Below, one piece after another: positions 1 to 10,444 of a DNA stretch of 64,000 bases. Each line of letters opens with the position of its first letter. The first letter of the stretch is position 1. The notes beneath the pieces are model-generated. The model was not told the origin of the DNA. It did not search any database and saw nothing but the letters and a program-made list of their open reading frames with translations. A program made the position numbers and the translations under genes. The stretch spans positions 248,001-312,000 of the forward strand of contig NZ_FOAZ01000006.1 of assembly GCF_900109465.1 (NCBI RefSeq). Direction: 5' to 3'. Origin of the DNA: Streptacidiphilus jiangxiensis. GTDB lineage: Bacteria > Actinomycetota > Actinomycetes > Streptomycetales > Streptomycetaceae.

Positions 1-7
1 CGGGCGG

Positions 8-364
8 TTGACGGCCGTACGCCACGGCGCCTACCGGGAGCTCCCGGACCAGGTGGCCCGGGTGGTCCTGGAGTTCGAGACGGGGTCCTGGGTCCTCGGC
101 GTGGACCCTGACGACGACACGGTCCTCATCGACCGGGAGTCGGGGACGATGTCGAAGGAGTTCCTCGTCGGCGACGCGCCGACCGACTCGCCCTGGGCCG
201 GGGCCCTCGGCAGGTCGGCGCAGTGGATCTGGATCCTGTGCAACCAGCAGGGCTACGCGGACGGGATCCAGTTCGCGTTCGCCGAGGACGGCAAGGAGGT
301 GTGCCGGGTCCAGTTGATCGCCGCCGCCTCGACCTGGCAGATCACCCTCGTGCCCACAGGCTGA
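8..364 (+). CDS. Small conserved-type hypothetical protein (5' end uncertain)
   Basis: I do not recognise this 118-residue protein. It is soluble-looking and acidic, with no signal peptide or membrane segment, and is rich in Trp and aromatic residues in the centre (QWIWILCNQQGY). The TTG at position 8 is the first start codon visible, but the frame is open to the window edge, so the true start may lie outside. It stops at 362-364, 30 bases before the end of a convergent membrane protein gene. Codon use is the strong GC3 pattern of its neighbours, which supports it being a real gene. A small single-domain cytoplasmic protein is all that can be said. Confidence 0.6.
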   Translation: MTAVRHGAYRELPDQVARVVLEFETGSWVLGVDPDDDTVLIDRESGTMSKEFLVGDAPTDSPWAGALGRSAQWIWILCNQQGYADGIQFAFAEDGKEVCRVQLIAAASTWQITLVPTG

Positions 365-393
365 CGCGCTGACGTCGTCCGGTCGGGTACGAC

Positions 394-768
394 TCAGGTA
401 CTGCTCAGCAGGCGGTCGAACGCGTACCAGCAGAGCATCGCGGTGTCGACGGCCGCGATGCCCACGGCTATGAGCGCGGTGGCGACGGCGATGCGGGACC
501 AGGTCCGCGAGCGCCGGGCGCGGTGGCCCGTCCACAGGACGGCGGCGAGGGCCAGGGCGAGGCCGACCAGACCGGCCAGGGCGTGCCAGGCGAGCACAGG
601 ACCGTGGGCGCGGGAGAGGTGCAGGCCGGCGACGGCCGTGCACAGGGCCGCACCGAACAGGCCGGCCGCGGGCAGCGCCGCCGGGTGGAGCCAGGACGGG
701 AGCGCGGGGAGCAGTGACCCGGACGGGACCGCGAGTGCCGGCCCTTTCGGTTCCAGGTTGTCGACCAT
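394..768 (-). CDS. Small integral membrane protein, unknown function
   Basis: The 124-residue product has three hydrophobic stretches that look like membrane helices, at about residues 32-50, 57-79 and 92-115. A short hydrophilic N-terminus ([12 protein letters not shown]) and a basic loop ([12 protein letters not shown]) between helices 2 and 3 suggest that the loop faces the cytoplasm. No catalytic motif is visible. It faces away from the ctaD gene, and the roughly 270 bases between them would hold both promoters. I do not recognise the family; a small Actinobacteria-type membrane protein is the safest call. Confidence 0.6.
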   Translation of the reverse strand: MVDNLEPKGPALAVPSGSLLPALPSWLHPAALPAAGLFGAALCTAVAGLHLSRAHGPVLAWHALAGLVGLALALAAVLWTGHRARRSRTWSRIAVATALIAVGIAAVDTAMLCWYAFDRLLSST

Positions 769-1038
769 CAGCGCCGCTCCCGTCCCTCGACTCCCTCGTC
801 AGCCCCCGCCTGCCCATGCTCACCCGCAGTCAGCGGGCGGCGCCTGCCCGGCGCGTCCGGATGGGCGCCTCGCCGTCACCCGTTCCGGGGCTCCCCGAAG
901 CGCGCGTGGGCGTGTCGTGTCGACGCCGGTCGGCGCGTCGCTAAGGTCCAGCAGCACCCGGCCGACGGACGTGGTAGGCGGCGCTCAGGCACGCCCACTC
1001 CGCCCGGTGGGCCACCCCACGTGGGCGCGAGGAGACCC

Positions 1039-2766
1039 GTGCACGCTCAACCCACCGCCGCCGTCGACGAGGCCCCTCGCGAGGCCAAGCGCGTCACCGC
1101 CGGCGAGACGATCATCAAGTGGATGACCACCACCGACCACAAGGCCATCGGCACCCTCTACACGGTGACCTCGTTCGCCTTCTTCCTGGTCGGCGGCGTG
1201 ATGGCGCTGCTGATCCGCGGTCAGCTGGTCAAACCGGACAACACCCTGCTCTCCAACGAGCAGTTCAACCAGGCGTTCACGATGCACGGCACGATCATGC
1301 TGCTGATGTTCGCGACGCCGCTCTTCGCCGGGTTCGCCAACTGGATCATGCCGCTGCAGATCGGTGCGCCCGACGTCGCCTTCCCCCGGCTCAACGCCTT
1401 CGCGTACTGGCTCTACCTCTTCGGCTCGCTCATCGCGGTCGGCGGCTTCCTCACCCCGGACGGCGCGGCCGACTTCGGCTGGTTCGCCTACTCGCCGCTG
1501 TCCAACGCGATCCACAGCCCCGGCATCGGCGGCGACATGTGGATCATGGGTCTGACGCTCTCCGGCTTCGGCACCATCCTCGGGTCGGTCAACTTCATCA
1601 CCACCATCCTGTGCATGCGCTGCCCGGGCATGACCATGTTCCGGATGCCGATCTTCGTCTGGAACGTGCTGCTGACTGCCGTGCTGGTGCTGCTCGCGTT
1701 CCCGGTCCTCGCCGCCGCGCTGCTCGCGCTGGAGGCCGACCGCAAGTTCGGCGCCCACGTCTACGACTCCGCGAACGGCGGGGCGATCCTGTGGCAGCAC
1801 CTCTTCTGGTTCTTCGGCCACCCCGAGGTCTACATCATCGCGCTGCCGTTCTTCGGCATCATCTCCGAGGTCATCCCCGTCTTCTCGCGCAAGCCGATGT
1901 TCGGCTACTCCTCGCTGATCGCGGCCACCATCGCGATCGCGGGTCTGTCGATCACCGTGTGGGCGCACCACATGTACGTGACGGGCGCGGTGCTGCTGCC
2001 GTTCTTCTCGTTCATGACGTTCCTGATCGCCGTGCCGACCGGCGTCAAGTTCTTCAACTGGATCGGCACCATGTGGCGGGGCTCGCTCAGCTTCGAGACC
2101 CCGATGCTGTGGAGCGTCGGCTTCCTGGTCACCTTCCTCTTCGGCGGCCTGACGGGCGTCATCCTGGCCTCGCCGCCGCTGGACTTCCACGTGTCGGACT
2201 CGTACTTCGTCGTCGCCCACTTCCACTACGTGGTCTTCGGCACCGTCGTCTTCGCCATGTTCTCCGGGTTCTTCTTCTGGTGGCCCAAGTGGACCGGCAA
2301 GATGCTCGACGAGCGTCTGGGCAAGATCCAGTTCTGGATGCTCTTCGTCGGCTTCCACACGACCTTCCTGGTCCAGCACTGGCTGGGCGCGGAGGGCATG
2401 CCACGCCGCTACGCCACCTACCTGCCGGGTGACGGCTTCACCACGCTGAACGTCATCTCCTCGGCGGGCTCGTTCCTGCTGGGCCTGTCCATCCTGCCGT
2501 TCCTCTACAACGTCTGGAAGACCGGCAAGTCCGGCGTCGTCGTCACCGAGGACGACCCGTGGGGTTACGGGCGCTCGCTGGAGTGGGCGACCTCCTGCCC
2601 GCCGCCGCGGCACAACTTCCTGACCCTGCCGCGGATCCGCTCCGAATCCCCCGCCTTCGAGCTGCACCACCCCGCGATCGCCGCCCGCGACTACCTGGAG
2701 AACGCCGGCGAGGTCCCGCCCCACCTCACCGCCGCTCTCGAGCGCGACGCACGCCGCGAGAAGTAG
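1039..2766 (+). CDS. ctaD: Cytochrome c oxidase subunit I (aa3 type)
   Basis: This is the heme a / heme a3-CuB subunit of the terminal oxidase, which reduces oxygen to water in the cytoplasmic membrane while pumping protons. The 575-residue protein has the expected twelve-helix pattern. It carries FGHPEVYII (CuB His and the cross-linked Tyr), AHHMYVTG (two CuB His) and HFHYVVFG (heme a3 and heme a ligands). The C-terminal tail [17 protein letters not shown] is typical of actinobacterial CtaD. GTG 1039 is preferred over GTG 1021 because GAGGAG at 1029-1034 sits four bases before it. Subunits II and III and the bc1 genes are not nearby, so this is an isolated, probably second, ctaD. Streptomycetes often carry such an extra copy. 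Confidence 0.95.
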   Translation: MHAQPTAAVDEAPREAKRVTAGETIIKWMTTTDHKAIGTLYTVTSFAFFLVGGVMALLIRGQLVKPDNTLLSNEQFNQAFTMHGTIMLLMFATPLFAGFANWIMPLQIGAPDVAFPRLNAFAYWLYLFGSLIAVGGFLTPDGAADFGWFAYSPLSNAIHSPGIGGDMWIMGLTLSGFGTILGSVNFITTILCMRCPGMTMFRMPIFVWNVLLTAVLVLLAFPVLAAALLALEADRKFGAHVYDSANGGAILWQHLFWFFGHPEVYIIALPFFGIISEVIPVFSRKPMFGYSSLIAATIAIAGLSITVWAHHMYVTGAVLLPFFSFMTFLIAVPTGVKFFNWIGTMWRGSLSFETPMLWSVGFLVTFLFGGLTGVILASPPLDFHVSDSYFVVAHFHYVVFGTVVFAMFSGFFFWWPKWTGKMLDERLGKIQFWMLFVGFHTTFLVQHWLGAEGMPRRYATYLPGDGFTTLNVISSAGSFLLGLSILPFLYNVWKTGKSGVVVTEDDPWGYGRSLEWATSCPPPRHNFLTLPRIRSESPAFELHHPAIAARDYLENAGEVPPHLTAALERDARREK

Positions 2767-2901
2767 CACCGCGACCGCGACCTGTGGCGCTCGGGCCGGG
2801 CGGCGAGCCGTCGGCCGCCCGGCCATCCATCGACTGCACCTCCGACTCCCCATCCGCAGCACGGCCGGGCCACCGGTCGACCACCTCGGGAGGCCTCGCC
2901 C

Positions 2902-3285
2902 GTGGCCGCCGACGACGACCCTCACACTCTCTCACCCGGCACCGACACCGACGCGGACCCGGACGCCGCCGAGGGCCTGCGGATGCTGGAGGGCTACCTC
3001 TACTGGCAGGCGGAGACCGCCCGCGCCCAGCGGGACGCCGAACGCTTCGCCGACCTGCTCCCCTGGCTGACCAGCGGCCAGCGCGAGGACGTGATCCGTC
3101 TCTACCGGCAGGAACGGCTCGACTCCTCCCGCGCCTTCGTCGACCGCGTCGCGCACCGGGCGCGCCAGCTGCAGCGCGAGTACGGTGACCGGTACCGGCA
3201 CCTGAAGCTGCGTCTGGTCGCCGCCGCGTTCACCGCGGCGGCGGGCCTGGTGGCCGCGGAGGCTTACCTCCACCCGATCGGGTGA
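2902..3285 (+). CDS. Small protein with C-terminal membrane anchor, downstream of ctaD
   Basis: This 127-residue protein has an acidic, disordered N-terminus (residues 1-22) and a helical charged core rich in Arg and Gln. A single hydrophobic segment near the C-terminus (about residues 104-121, LVAAAFTAAAGLVAAEAYL) could anchor it in the membrane. GTG 2902 is chosen because GGGAGG at 2888-2893 precedes it with good spacing. It lies 135 bases after ctaD on the same strand, so it may be cotranscribed and be an oxidase-associated factor, but that rests only on position. No known domain is recognised. Confidence 0.65.
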   Translation: MAADDDPHTLSPGTDTDADPDAAEGLRMLEGYLYWQAETARAQRDAERFADLLPWLTSGQREDVIRLYRQERLDSSRAFVDRVAHRARQLQREYGDRYRHLKLRLVAAAFTAAAGLVAAEAYLHPIG

Positions 3286-3390
3286 CGAACCCGCCGCCGC
3301 ACCGTCGCTGGGAGCAAAGTCAGCGCTGAGCTGCTGTTTTCACTCATCCGAGCGATGGTGCGCGCGCTTGCGGGGCGTCACCATTGTTCT

Positions 3391-3440
3391 ATGGACGCCT
3401 CAATGTTCGGGGGCGGTGGTGAAGGCGGAGAGGCGTCCAT
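3391..3440 (+). promoter_or_regulatory. Hairpin covering RBS and start codon of the DUF222/HNH gene
   Basis: ATGGACGCCTC at 3391-3401 is the exact reverse complement of GAGGCGTCCAT at 3430-3440. The right arm contains part of the ribosome binding site (GGAGAGG, 3427-3433) and the first two bases of ATG 3439. Folding would leave a 28-base loop and hide the initiation region. The left arm also contains an in-frame ATG (3391), so the element would be coding if that start were used. Confidence 0.5.
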
Positions 3441-4830
3441 GGGTGAGCCGTTCGGCTCCAGCCTGGGTGACGCCTTCCTGGCCGACCCGCTGACCCCCTC
3501 CGCTTCCCGCCAGGCCCACTGCGGTGTGGACCCGCTGCGGACCCTGCCCTTCACCGCCTCCGCTCTCCTGGCCGCGCTCGCCGCCGAGTCCGATGACGCT
3601 CTGCTGATCCGTGGTGCCCACGAGCAGGCCGAGCAGATCCTCGCGCTCGTCCGCTTCGAGGAGATGCTCTCCGCGCAACTGCTCCGCCGCATCGCCGTGT
3701 TCGACCGCAGTGGCGGGGCGAGCGCGGTGCGCTCGCGCTCGACCAAGGGGTTCCTGCGCACCCACGCGCAGTTGGCCGAGGGCCACGCCAACCGGCTGGT
3801 CTCCCTGGCCCGGTGGCTGGACCGGCTGCCTGCCGTGTCCGGCGCCCTCGCGGTCGGGGCGCTCTCGGCCGACCAGGTCGAGGTCATCTCCCGCGAGATC
3901 TCTCCGGTGGAGGACGCCGACGCACGCCACGCGGCCGAGGAGCTGCTGGTCGAGCAGGCCCCCAGGCTTCATCTGACCCACCTTCGCCAGGCCGCGCGGC
4001 AGATCCACGCCCACCTCGTCGCCGAGGAGGAGCCGCCGGTCGACGCCCTCCCGCCCGCGTTCCAGTCCTGGGTCAGGCTCTCGCCGACCGGCACCAGCGA
4101 CAACCCGTTCTGGGTCCTGTCCGGCGAGCTGTCCCCACTCGCGGGCGAGAAGCTCCGCGTCGCCCTGGAGGCGGCCGCCGGCGTGCCGGCCGAGGGAGAT
4201 CCGCGCAGTTCCGCGGAGCGCCTGGGTGACGCCCTCGAGTCCGTGACGGACCTCGCCCTGCGCGCGGACCGGCTTCCCACCACGGGAGCCCAGCGCCCGC
4301 ATCTCACCCTCATCGCCGATCTGGAGGCGCTGCGTCCCGGCTGCCGGGTGCACCCCGCGTCGGGGTCGGCGGCAGAGAGCAAGGAGAGCGAGGAGCTGTC
4401 CGGCCTGCTGCGCCCCAGGGCGGCCTGCACCACCGCCCGGGGCCACCAGCTCCCGGCCTGGCAGGCCCGCAAGGAGTCGTGCGACTGCCGGCTGCGGGTG
4501 ATCCTCACCCGTCGCCAGGGCGAACCGCTCTCCGTCGGTCGCGCCACCCGTACGGTCCCGGCCGCCCTGCGCGACGCGGTCGTCGCCCGCGACCGCCACT
4601 GCGTCTGGCCGGGCTGCGACCGACCACCCACCTGGTGCGAGGCGCACCACATGATCCACTGGGCCGACGGCGGCAGGACCAGCCTCGACAACCTGGCCCT
4701 GCTGTGCGGGGAGCACCACACCGACCTGCACCGGACCGGATGGGCACTCGCCCTGCGCGACGGCAGACCCGTCGCGGTCCCGCCGCCCGGCGGCACGCCA
4801 CTGCCGAACAGCCGATTCCCGCAGTGGTGA
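3439..4830 (+). CDS. DUF222 (13E12 repeat) family protein with C-terminal HNH nuclease domain
   Basis: The protein has a helical N-terminal DUF222/13E12-type region (about residues 30-300) followed by an HNH endonuclease domain. The HNH part reads RDRHCVWPGCDRPP, then CEAHHMIHWADGG, then LALLCGEHHTDLH near residues 385-430. It contains both CxxC-like zinc knuckles and the catalytic His pair. Members of this family occur in many copies in Actinobacteria, and the mycobacterial ones (REP13E12) are attachment targets of phage-like elements. Their biological role is not settled. ATG 3439 is chosen because GGAGAGG lies five bases before it; in-frame ATGs at 3391 and 3403 have no good ribosome site. 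A perfect 11-bp inverted repeat covers this start. Confidence 0.85.
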   Translation: MGEPFGSSLGDAFLADPLTPSASRQAHCGVDPLRTLPFTASALLAALAAESDDALLIRGAHEQAEQILALVRFEEMLSAQLLRRIAVFDRSGGASAVRSRSTKGFLRTHAQLAEGHANRLVSLARWLDRLPAVSGALAVGALSADQVEVISREISPVEDADARHAAEELLVEQAPRLHLTHLRQAARQIHAHLVAEEEPPVDALPPAFQSWVRLSPTGTSDNPFWVLSGELSPLAGEKLRVALEAAAGVPAEGDPRSSAERLGDALESVTDLALRADRLPTTGAQRPHLTLIADLEALRPGCRVHPASGSAAESKESEELSGLLRPRAACTTARGHQLPAWQARKESCDCRLRVILTRRQGEPLSVGRATRTVPAALRDAVVARDRHCVWPGCDRPPTWCEAHHMIHWADGGRTSLDNLALLCGEHHTDLHRTGWALALRDGRPVAVPPPGGTPLPNSRFPQW

Positions 4831-4941
4831 GCGGACATGACGCCTGCGCGCGGAGAATCGATCAGCTTCCCTGTGCCTGTCGGTGGGCGCGGCTACGATC
4901 GCTTGTGGTTGGCGGGCGGCCGCCCCATGGAGGGAGACACC

Positions 4942-7371
<2,430 letters not shown>

Positions 7372-7374
7372 TCG

Positions 7375-7700
7375 ATGCCCGGGCAGGAGGCCCGGGAGCT
7401 GCTGGGCCACCGGCTGGACCGAGCGGCCCAGGAGACCTGCTTCGAGGACGAGCGGGGTCGCCTGCGCGCGGTCGTCACCAACGGCGGGCGCGCGATGGTG
7501 ACCTTGCTGCGCCGGGAGGGCGACCCCGGCGAGCACCTGGTGGATCCGCAGGCCAACCGGCGCTCCCCCGGCTGCCGTCTGCCGTCTGCCGTCTGCCGTC
7601 TGCCGTCTGCCGTCTGCCGAACAGTCAGGTCGACAGCTACGCGGACCGGGCGCTGGGCCACCACGCCGACCACGTCGCCGGCCGGACGAGGTCGCCGTCG
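7375..7700 (+). pseudogene. Broken small gene, immunity-protein-like fragment with heptamer repeat
   Basis: Reading from ATG 7375 gives a plausible protein start with RLRAVVTNGGRAMVTLLRR and GDPGEHLVDPQA. Coding then runs into seven copies of a 7-bp repeat. After the repeat a different frame gives NSQVDSYADR. From memory, similar strings (GDPGEHxVDP ... NGQxDxYADRDTVP) occur together in small streptomycete proteins of the Imm1-like type, but I could not check this. Here the halves are out of frame, and the usual continuation after YADR is not seen. I read it as a decayed or phase-shifted gene. It follows the UvrA-like gene directly, with no gap for a promoter. Confidence 0.4.
7572..7620 (+). 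repeat. 7-bp tandem repeat, CTGCCGT x6 plus CTGCCGA
   Basis: Six identical CTGCCGT units run from 7572 to 7613, followed by CTGCCGA to 7620. Seven is not a multiple of three, so gain or loss of a unit shifts the frame. One extra unit, or two fewer, would join the reading frame that starts at 7375 to the downstream frame that encodes NSQVDSYADR. Confidence 0.9.
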
Positions 7701-7750
7701 AGAAGGACCGCCGACCCGACCCGGACGGCGCTCAGGTCAGGGCGCACGGC

Positions 7751-8311
7751 TCAGCTCAGCGCGCGCAGGGCGGCCGCGGCTCGGTCGACGTAGCGGGCGA
7801 AGTCCGGGGCCGGGTCGGCGGCGGAGATCCAGGCGCCGAAGGCGACGTGGAAGCAGGCGACCGCGCAGTGCGCGGCCAGAGCCGCGTCGGGGTCGGGGAC
7901 GGCGCGTGCGCGCAGGGCGTCGGCGGTGGCGTCGACGAGCGAGGCGAGCTTGAGGAGCTCGCGCTCGTGGAGCGCAGGGTGGGCGGCGACGATGCGGGAG
8001 CGGCGGACGGCGTGCTCGCGCCGGTCCGCGAGCAGGCCACCGGCGGCGGCCATGCCGGCGAGGGCGGCGTCGAGCGGCGGGAGGGACGCGGGCGCGGCGA
8101 GGATCGCCTCCGTGGCCAGATGGGCCATCGTGCCGGAGCCGTCGAAGAGGACCTCGCGCTTGTCGGCGAAGTGCCGGAAGAAGGTCCGTTCCGTGACGCC
8201 CGCGTGCGCGGCGATGTCACCGGCCGTGGTCGCGTCGAAGCCTCGCTCGGCGAAGAGCTCCATGGCGGCGGCGATCATCCGCCCCCGTGCGTCCGGCTTC
8301 CAGCGAGTCAT
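7751..8311 (-). CDS. TetR family transcriptional regulator
   Basis: The 186-residue protein has the TetR N-terminal helix-turn-helix at about residues 8-52: [17 protein letters not shown], then [20 protein letters not shown]. The variable C-terminal half forms the ligand pocket. It is transcribed away from the SDR gene at 8420, with 108 bases between them holding two copies of a 17-bp palindrome. This arrangement suggests that it represses itself and the neighbouring oxidoreductase until a small ligand releases it. The ligand cannot be told from the sequence. ATG 8311 is the natural start. Confidence 0.9.
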   Translation of the reverse strand: MTRWKPDARGRMIAAAMELFAERGFDATTAGDIAAHAGVTERTFFRHFADKREVLFDGSGTMAHLATEAILAAPASLPPLDAALAGMAAAGGLLADRREHAVRRSRIVAAHPALHERELLKLASLVDATADALRARAVPDPDAALAAHCAVACFHVAFGAWISAADPAPDFARYVDRAAAALRALS

Positions 8312-8328
8312 GACAGCAGAGTCTACTG

Positions 8329-8380
8329 ATGACAGTCACTGACATAGAGTGCTACCGTTACTGATGTCAGTCACTGACAT
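8329..8380. promoter_or_regulatory. Paired palindromic operators between tetR and SDR genes
   Basis: ATGTCAGTCACTGACAT at 8364-8380 is a perfect palindrome of 8-bp arms around a central C. ATGACAGTCACTGACAT at 8329-8345 is the same site with one mismatch. The centres are 35 bp apart. CTGACA in the first site could serve as a -35 element for the SDR gene, so binding would block transcription in both directions. The likely binder is the adjacent TetR protein. Confidence 0.7.
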
Positions 8381-8419
8381 CCGCAGGACTGTCCTTGCCC
8401 CCGAAGAAGGGACGCCGTC

Positions 8420-9319
8420 ATGCGCGTCTTCATCACCGGCGCCTCCGGCTGGATCGGCTCCGCTGTCACCGACGAACTGCTGGCAACGGGCCACGAGGTC
8501 GTCGGCCTCGCCCGCTCCGACGAGTCCGCTGCGGCGCTGACCGCCAAGGGTGCGGCCGTCCACCGGGGCAGCCTCGACGACCCGGACTCCCTCGCGTCGG
8601 CCGCCAAGGCCGCCGATGCCGTGATCCACCTCGCGTTCAAGCACGACTTCACCGACTACGCCGGCGCCGGCCGCACCGAGCACACCGCGGTCCAGCGGAT
8701 GCTGGACACCCTCGAGGGCAGCGGTCGCCCGCTCCTGCTCGCCTCCGGACTGGTCTCCGGGGCCGTCGGCAAGCTGCTGACGGAGGAGGACGCCTCGCCG
8801 TTCCACGGCGTCGACTCGATGCGCGGCGGCAGCGAGAACCTCGCCCTGTCCTACGCGGAACGCGGGGTGCGCCCGGTCGCACTGCGCTTCTCCCCCACCG
8901 TCCACGGCATGGGCGACCACGGCTTCACCGCGCAGCTGACGCGCATCGCGCGCGAGCACGGTGCCGCCGCCTACATCGGCGAGGGAACGACCCGCTGGGC
9001 CGCCGTGCACCGCACCGACGCCGCTCGCCTGGTGCGCCTCGCCCTGGAGCAGGCACCCGCGGGCTCGCGCGTGCACGCGGCGGCCGAGAGCGGCATCCCC
9101 TCCCGCGACATCGCCGGCGCGATCGGCGCGCAGCTCGGCGTGCCGACGGTCTCCGTCGCCCCGGAGGACGCGGAGGCGCACTTCGGCTGGATCGGGCACT
9201 TCTTCGGCATGGACGCGATCGCGTCCAGCACCCGCACCCGGGAGCTGCTGGGCTGGACGCCGACCGGTCCGACGCTGCTGGAGGACATCGCCGCCGGGGC
9301 GTACACACTCCCTCAGTGA
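8420..9319 (+). CDS. NAD(P)-dependent SDR/epimerase family oxidoreductase
   Basis: The 299-residue protein is an atypical or extended SDR. The N-terminal Rossmann motif is VFITGASGWIGSAV, the second strand is GLARSD and a later strand motif is DAVIHLAFK. A Ser near LLLASGLVSG occupies the usual active-site area, and no canonical YxxxK is obvious. It resembles the NAD-dependent epimerase/dehydratase-like SDRs common beside TetR regulators. The substrate is unknown. AAGGGA a few bases upstream serves ATG 8420. It is divergent from the TetR gene and probably controlled by it. Confidence 0.85.
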   Translation: MRVFITGASGWIGSAVTDELLATGHEVVGLARSDESAAALTAKGAAVHRGSLDDPDSLASAAKAADAVIHLAFKHDFTDYAGAGRTEHTAVQRMLDTLEGSGRPLLLASGLVSGAVGKLLTEEDASPFHGVDSMRGGSENLALSYAERGVRPVALRFSPTVHGMGDHGFTAQLTRIAREHGAAAYIGEGTTRWAAVHRTDAARLVRLALEQAPAGSRVHAAAESGIPSRDIAGAIGAQLGVPTVSVAPEDAEAHFGWIGHFFGMDAIASSTRTRELLGWTPTGPTLLEDIAAGAYTLPQ

Positions 9320-9359
9320 CGGGAGAGCCGGTGCCGCTCGGGTAACGGCCCCGGCCGGA

Positions 9360-10339
9360 TCACCCGGTGGCGCCCGTCCCGGCGAGCGCGGAGGGCTCCT
9401 CGGGGGTGACCGACGGGGCCCGCTCGGCGACGACCGCCGCCGAGCCCTCGGCCTGCTCGCCTCCGGGACGGGGCGGCCACCGCCCCGCGTGGCCCCCACC
9501 CCGGCGGTGACGACCAGCGCCACCCCGAGGGCCGGGCCGACGCCCGGCACCTGGTGCAGCACGATCGCGCCCACCAGCAGGGCGATCGCGGGTTCCAGGC
9601 TCATCAGGGTGCCGAAGGACGAGGCCGTGAGCCGTCGCAGCGCAAGGAACTCCAGCGCGAAGGGGACGAGCGGGCTGAGCACCGCCAGCCCCAGCATGAT
9701 CATCACCGGCTGCCAGGCGAGCCGTCCGCCGAGGGTGGGCGCGGCAAGCAGCATCGCGACGACCGCGGCGACGGGCATCGAGACGGCGAGGCCGTTCAGG
9801 CCGGTCACGCGGTCGCCGACATGCTGGGTGAGCAGGATGTAGACGGCCCAGCAGGCGGCCGAGGCAAGCGCGAAGGCGAGGCCGAGCGGGTCGACGCCGC
9901 CGTGCCACGGCTCGGTCAGCAGCACCACGCCGGCGGCCGCGGCGACGGTCCAGCGGCGGCGTCCGCTGCCGGGGCCGAACAGCGAGACGGCGAGCGGCCC
10001 GAGGAACTCCAGCGCGCTCGCGGTGCCGAGCGGGATGCGGGAGACCGCGAGGGCGAAGAACGTCATCAGCAGACCCGTCACCACACCCAGCCAGACGCAG
10101 GCGACCAGGTCGGGACGGGCGAAGTCACGACGGCGGGGGCGGACCACGACCAGCAGCACCAGCCCGGCCCAGGCGAGCCGGAGTCCGACCGTGCCGAGGA
10201 CGCCGAGGCGGGCGAACATCGGAACGGTCAGCGCGGCGCCCAACTGGACGGTGCTCATCGACGCCACACCCATCAACGTCCCGGCGCGCGCCGCCCGGCG
10301 GGAGACGGAACCGGCCGAGTGCGTACTGCTGCTGGTCAT
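9360..10339 (-). CDS. EamA/RhtA-type drug-metabolite exporter, C-terminal tail frameshifted
   Basis: This is a ten-helix DMT-superfamily transporter of the EamA/RhtA type, which exports amino acids or other metabolites across the membrane. Two EamA repeats are visible (ALEFLGPLAVSLFG in the first, ALEFLALRRLTASSFGTLMSLEPA in the second). The start is ATG at 10339. After the last helix the starting frame stays open and reads antisense through the whole SDR gene to 8336. A different frame gives a sensible hydrophilic tail (SVTPEEPSALAGTGATG) that stops at 9360. The shift lies between about 9465 and 9500, in a run of C/G tracts. Because only the tail is affected, the transporter may still work. 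It is divergent from a LysR regulator. Confidence 0.75.
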
Positions 10340-10359
10340 GGTCCGAGTAGATCGCGCGA

Positions 10360-10418
10360 CAACCGTTCGCGTCCACGTGCGGATCTTGGACAGTTCGTTC
10401 GTGAAAGCCGAACGGTTG
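10360..10418. promoter_or_regulatory. Inverted repeat between eamA-like and lysR-like genes
   Basis: CAACCGTTCG at 10360-10369 and CGAACGGTTG at 10409-10418 are exact reverse complements with 39 bases between them. They occupy the short divergent promoter region. LysR proteins usually bind spaced dyads in such positions, so this is a candidate site for the neighbouring regulator. Confidence 0.45.
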
Positions 10419-10444
10419 GACCATGGCGGCATGACAATGGCGGC

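Noticed and set aside
985-2925. A 646-codon open frame antisense to ctaD
   Set aside because: It mirrors the GC3-rich frame of ctaD, has Arg/Glu/Gly-rich nonsense composition and no domain; ctaD is unmistakable.
3391-3440. Inverted repeat as transposon end
   Set aside because: No transposase or target duplication is present; the arms are 28 bases apart around a start codon.
4837-4941. Upstream start for the UvrA-like gene at 4837
   Set aside because: ATG 4942 has a strong ribosome site and matches the family start; the extra 35 residues look random.
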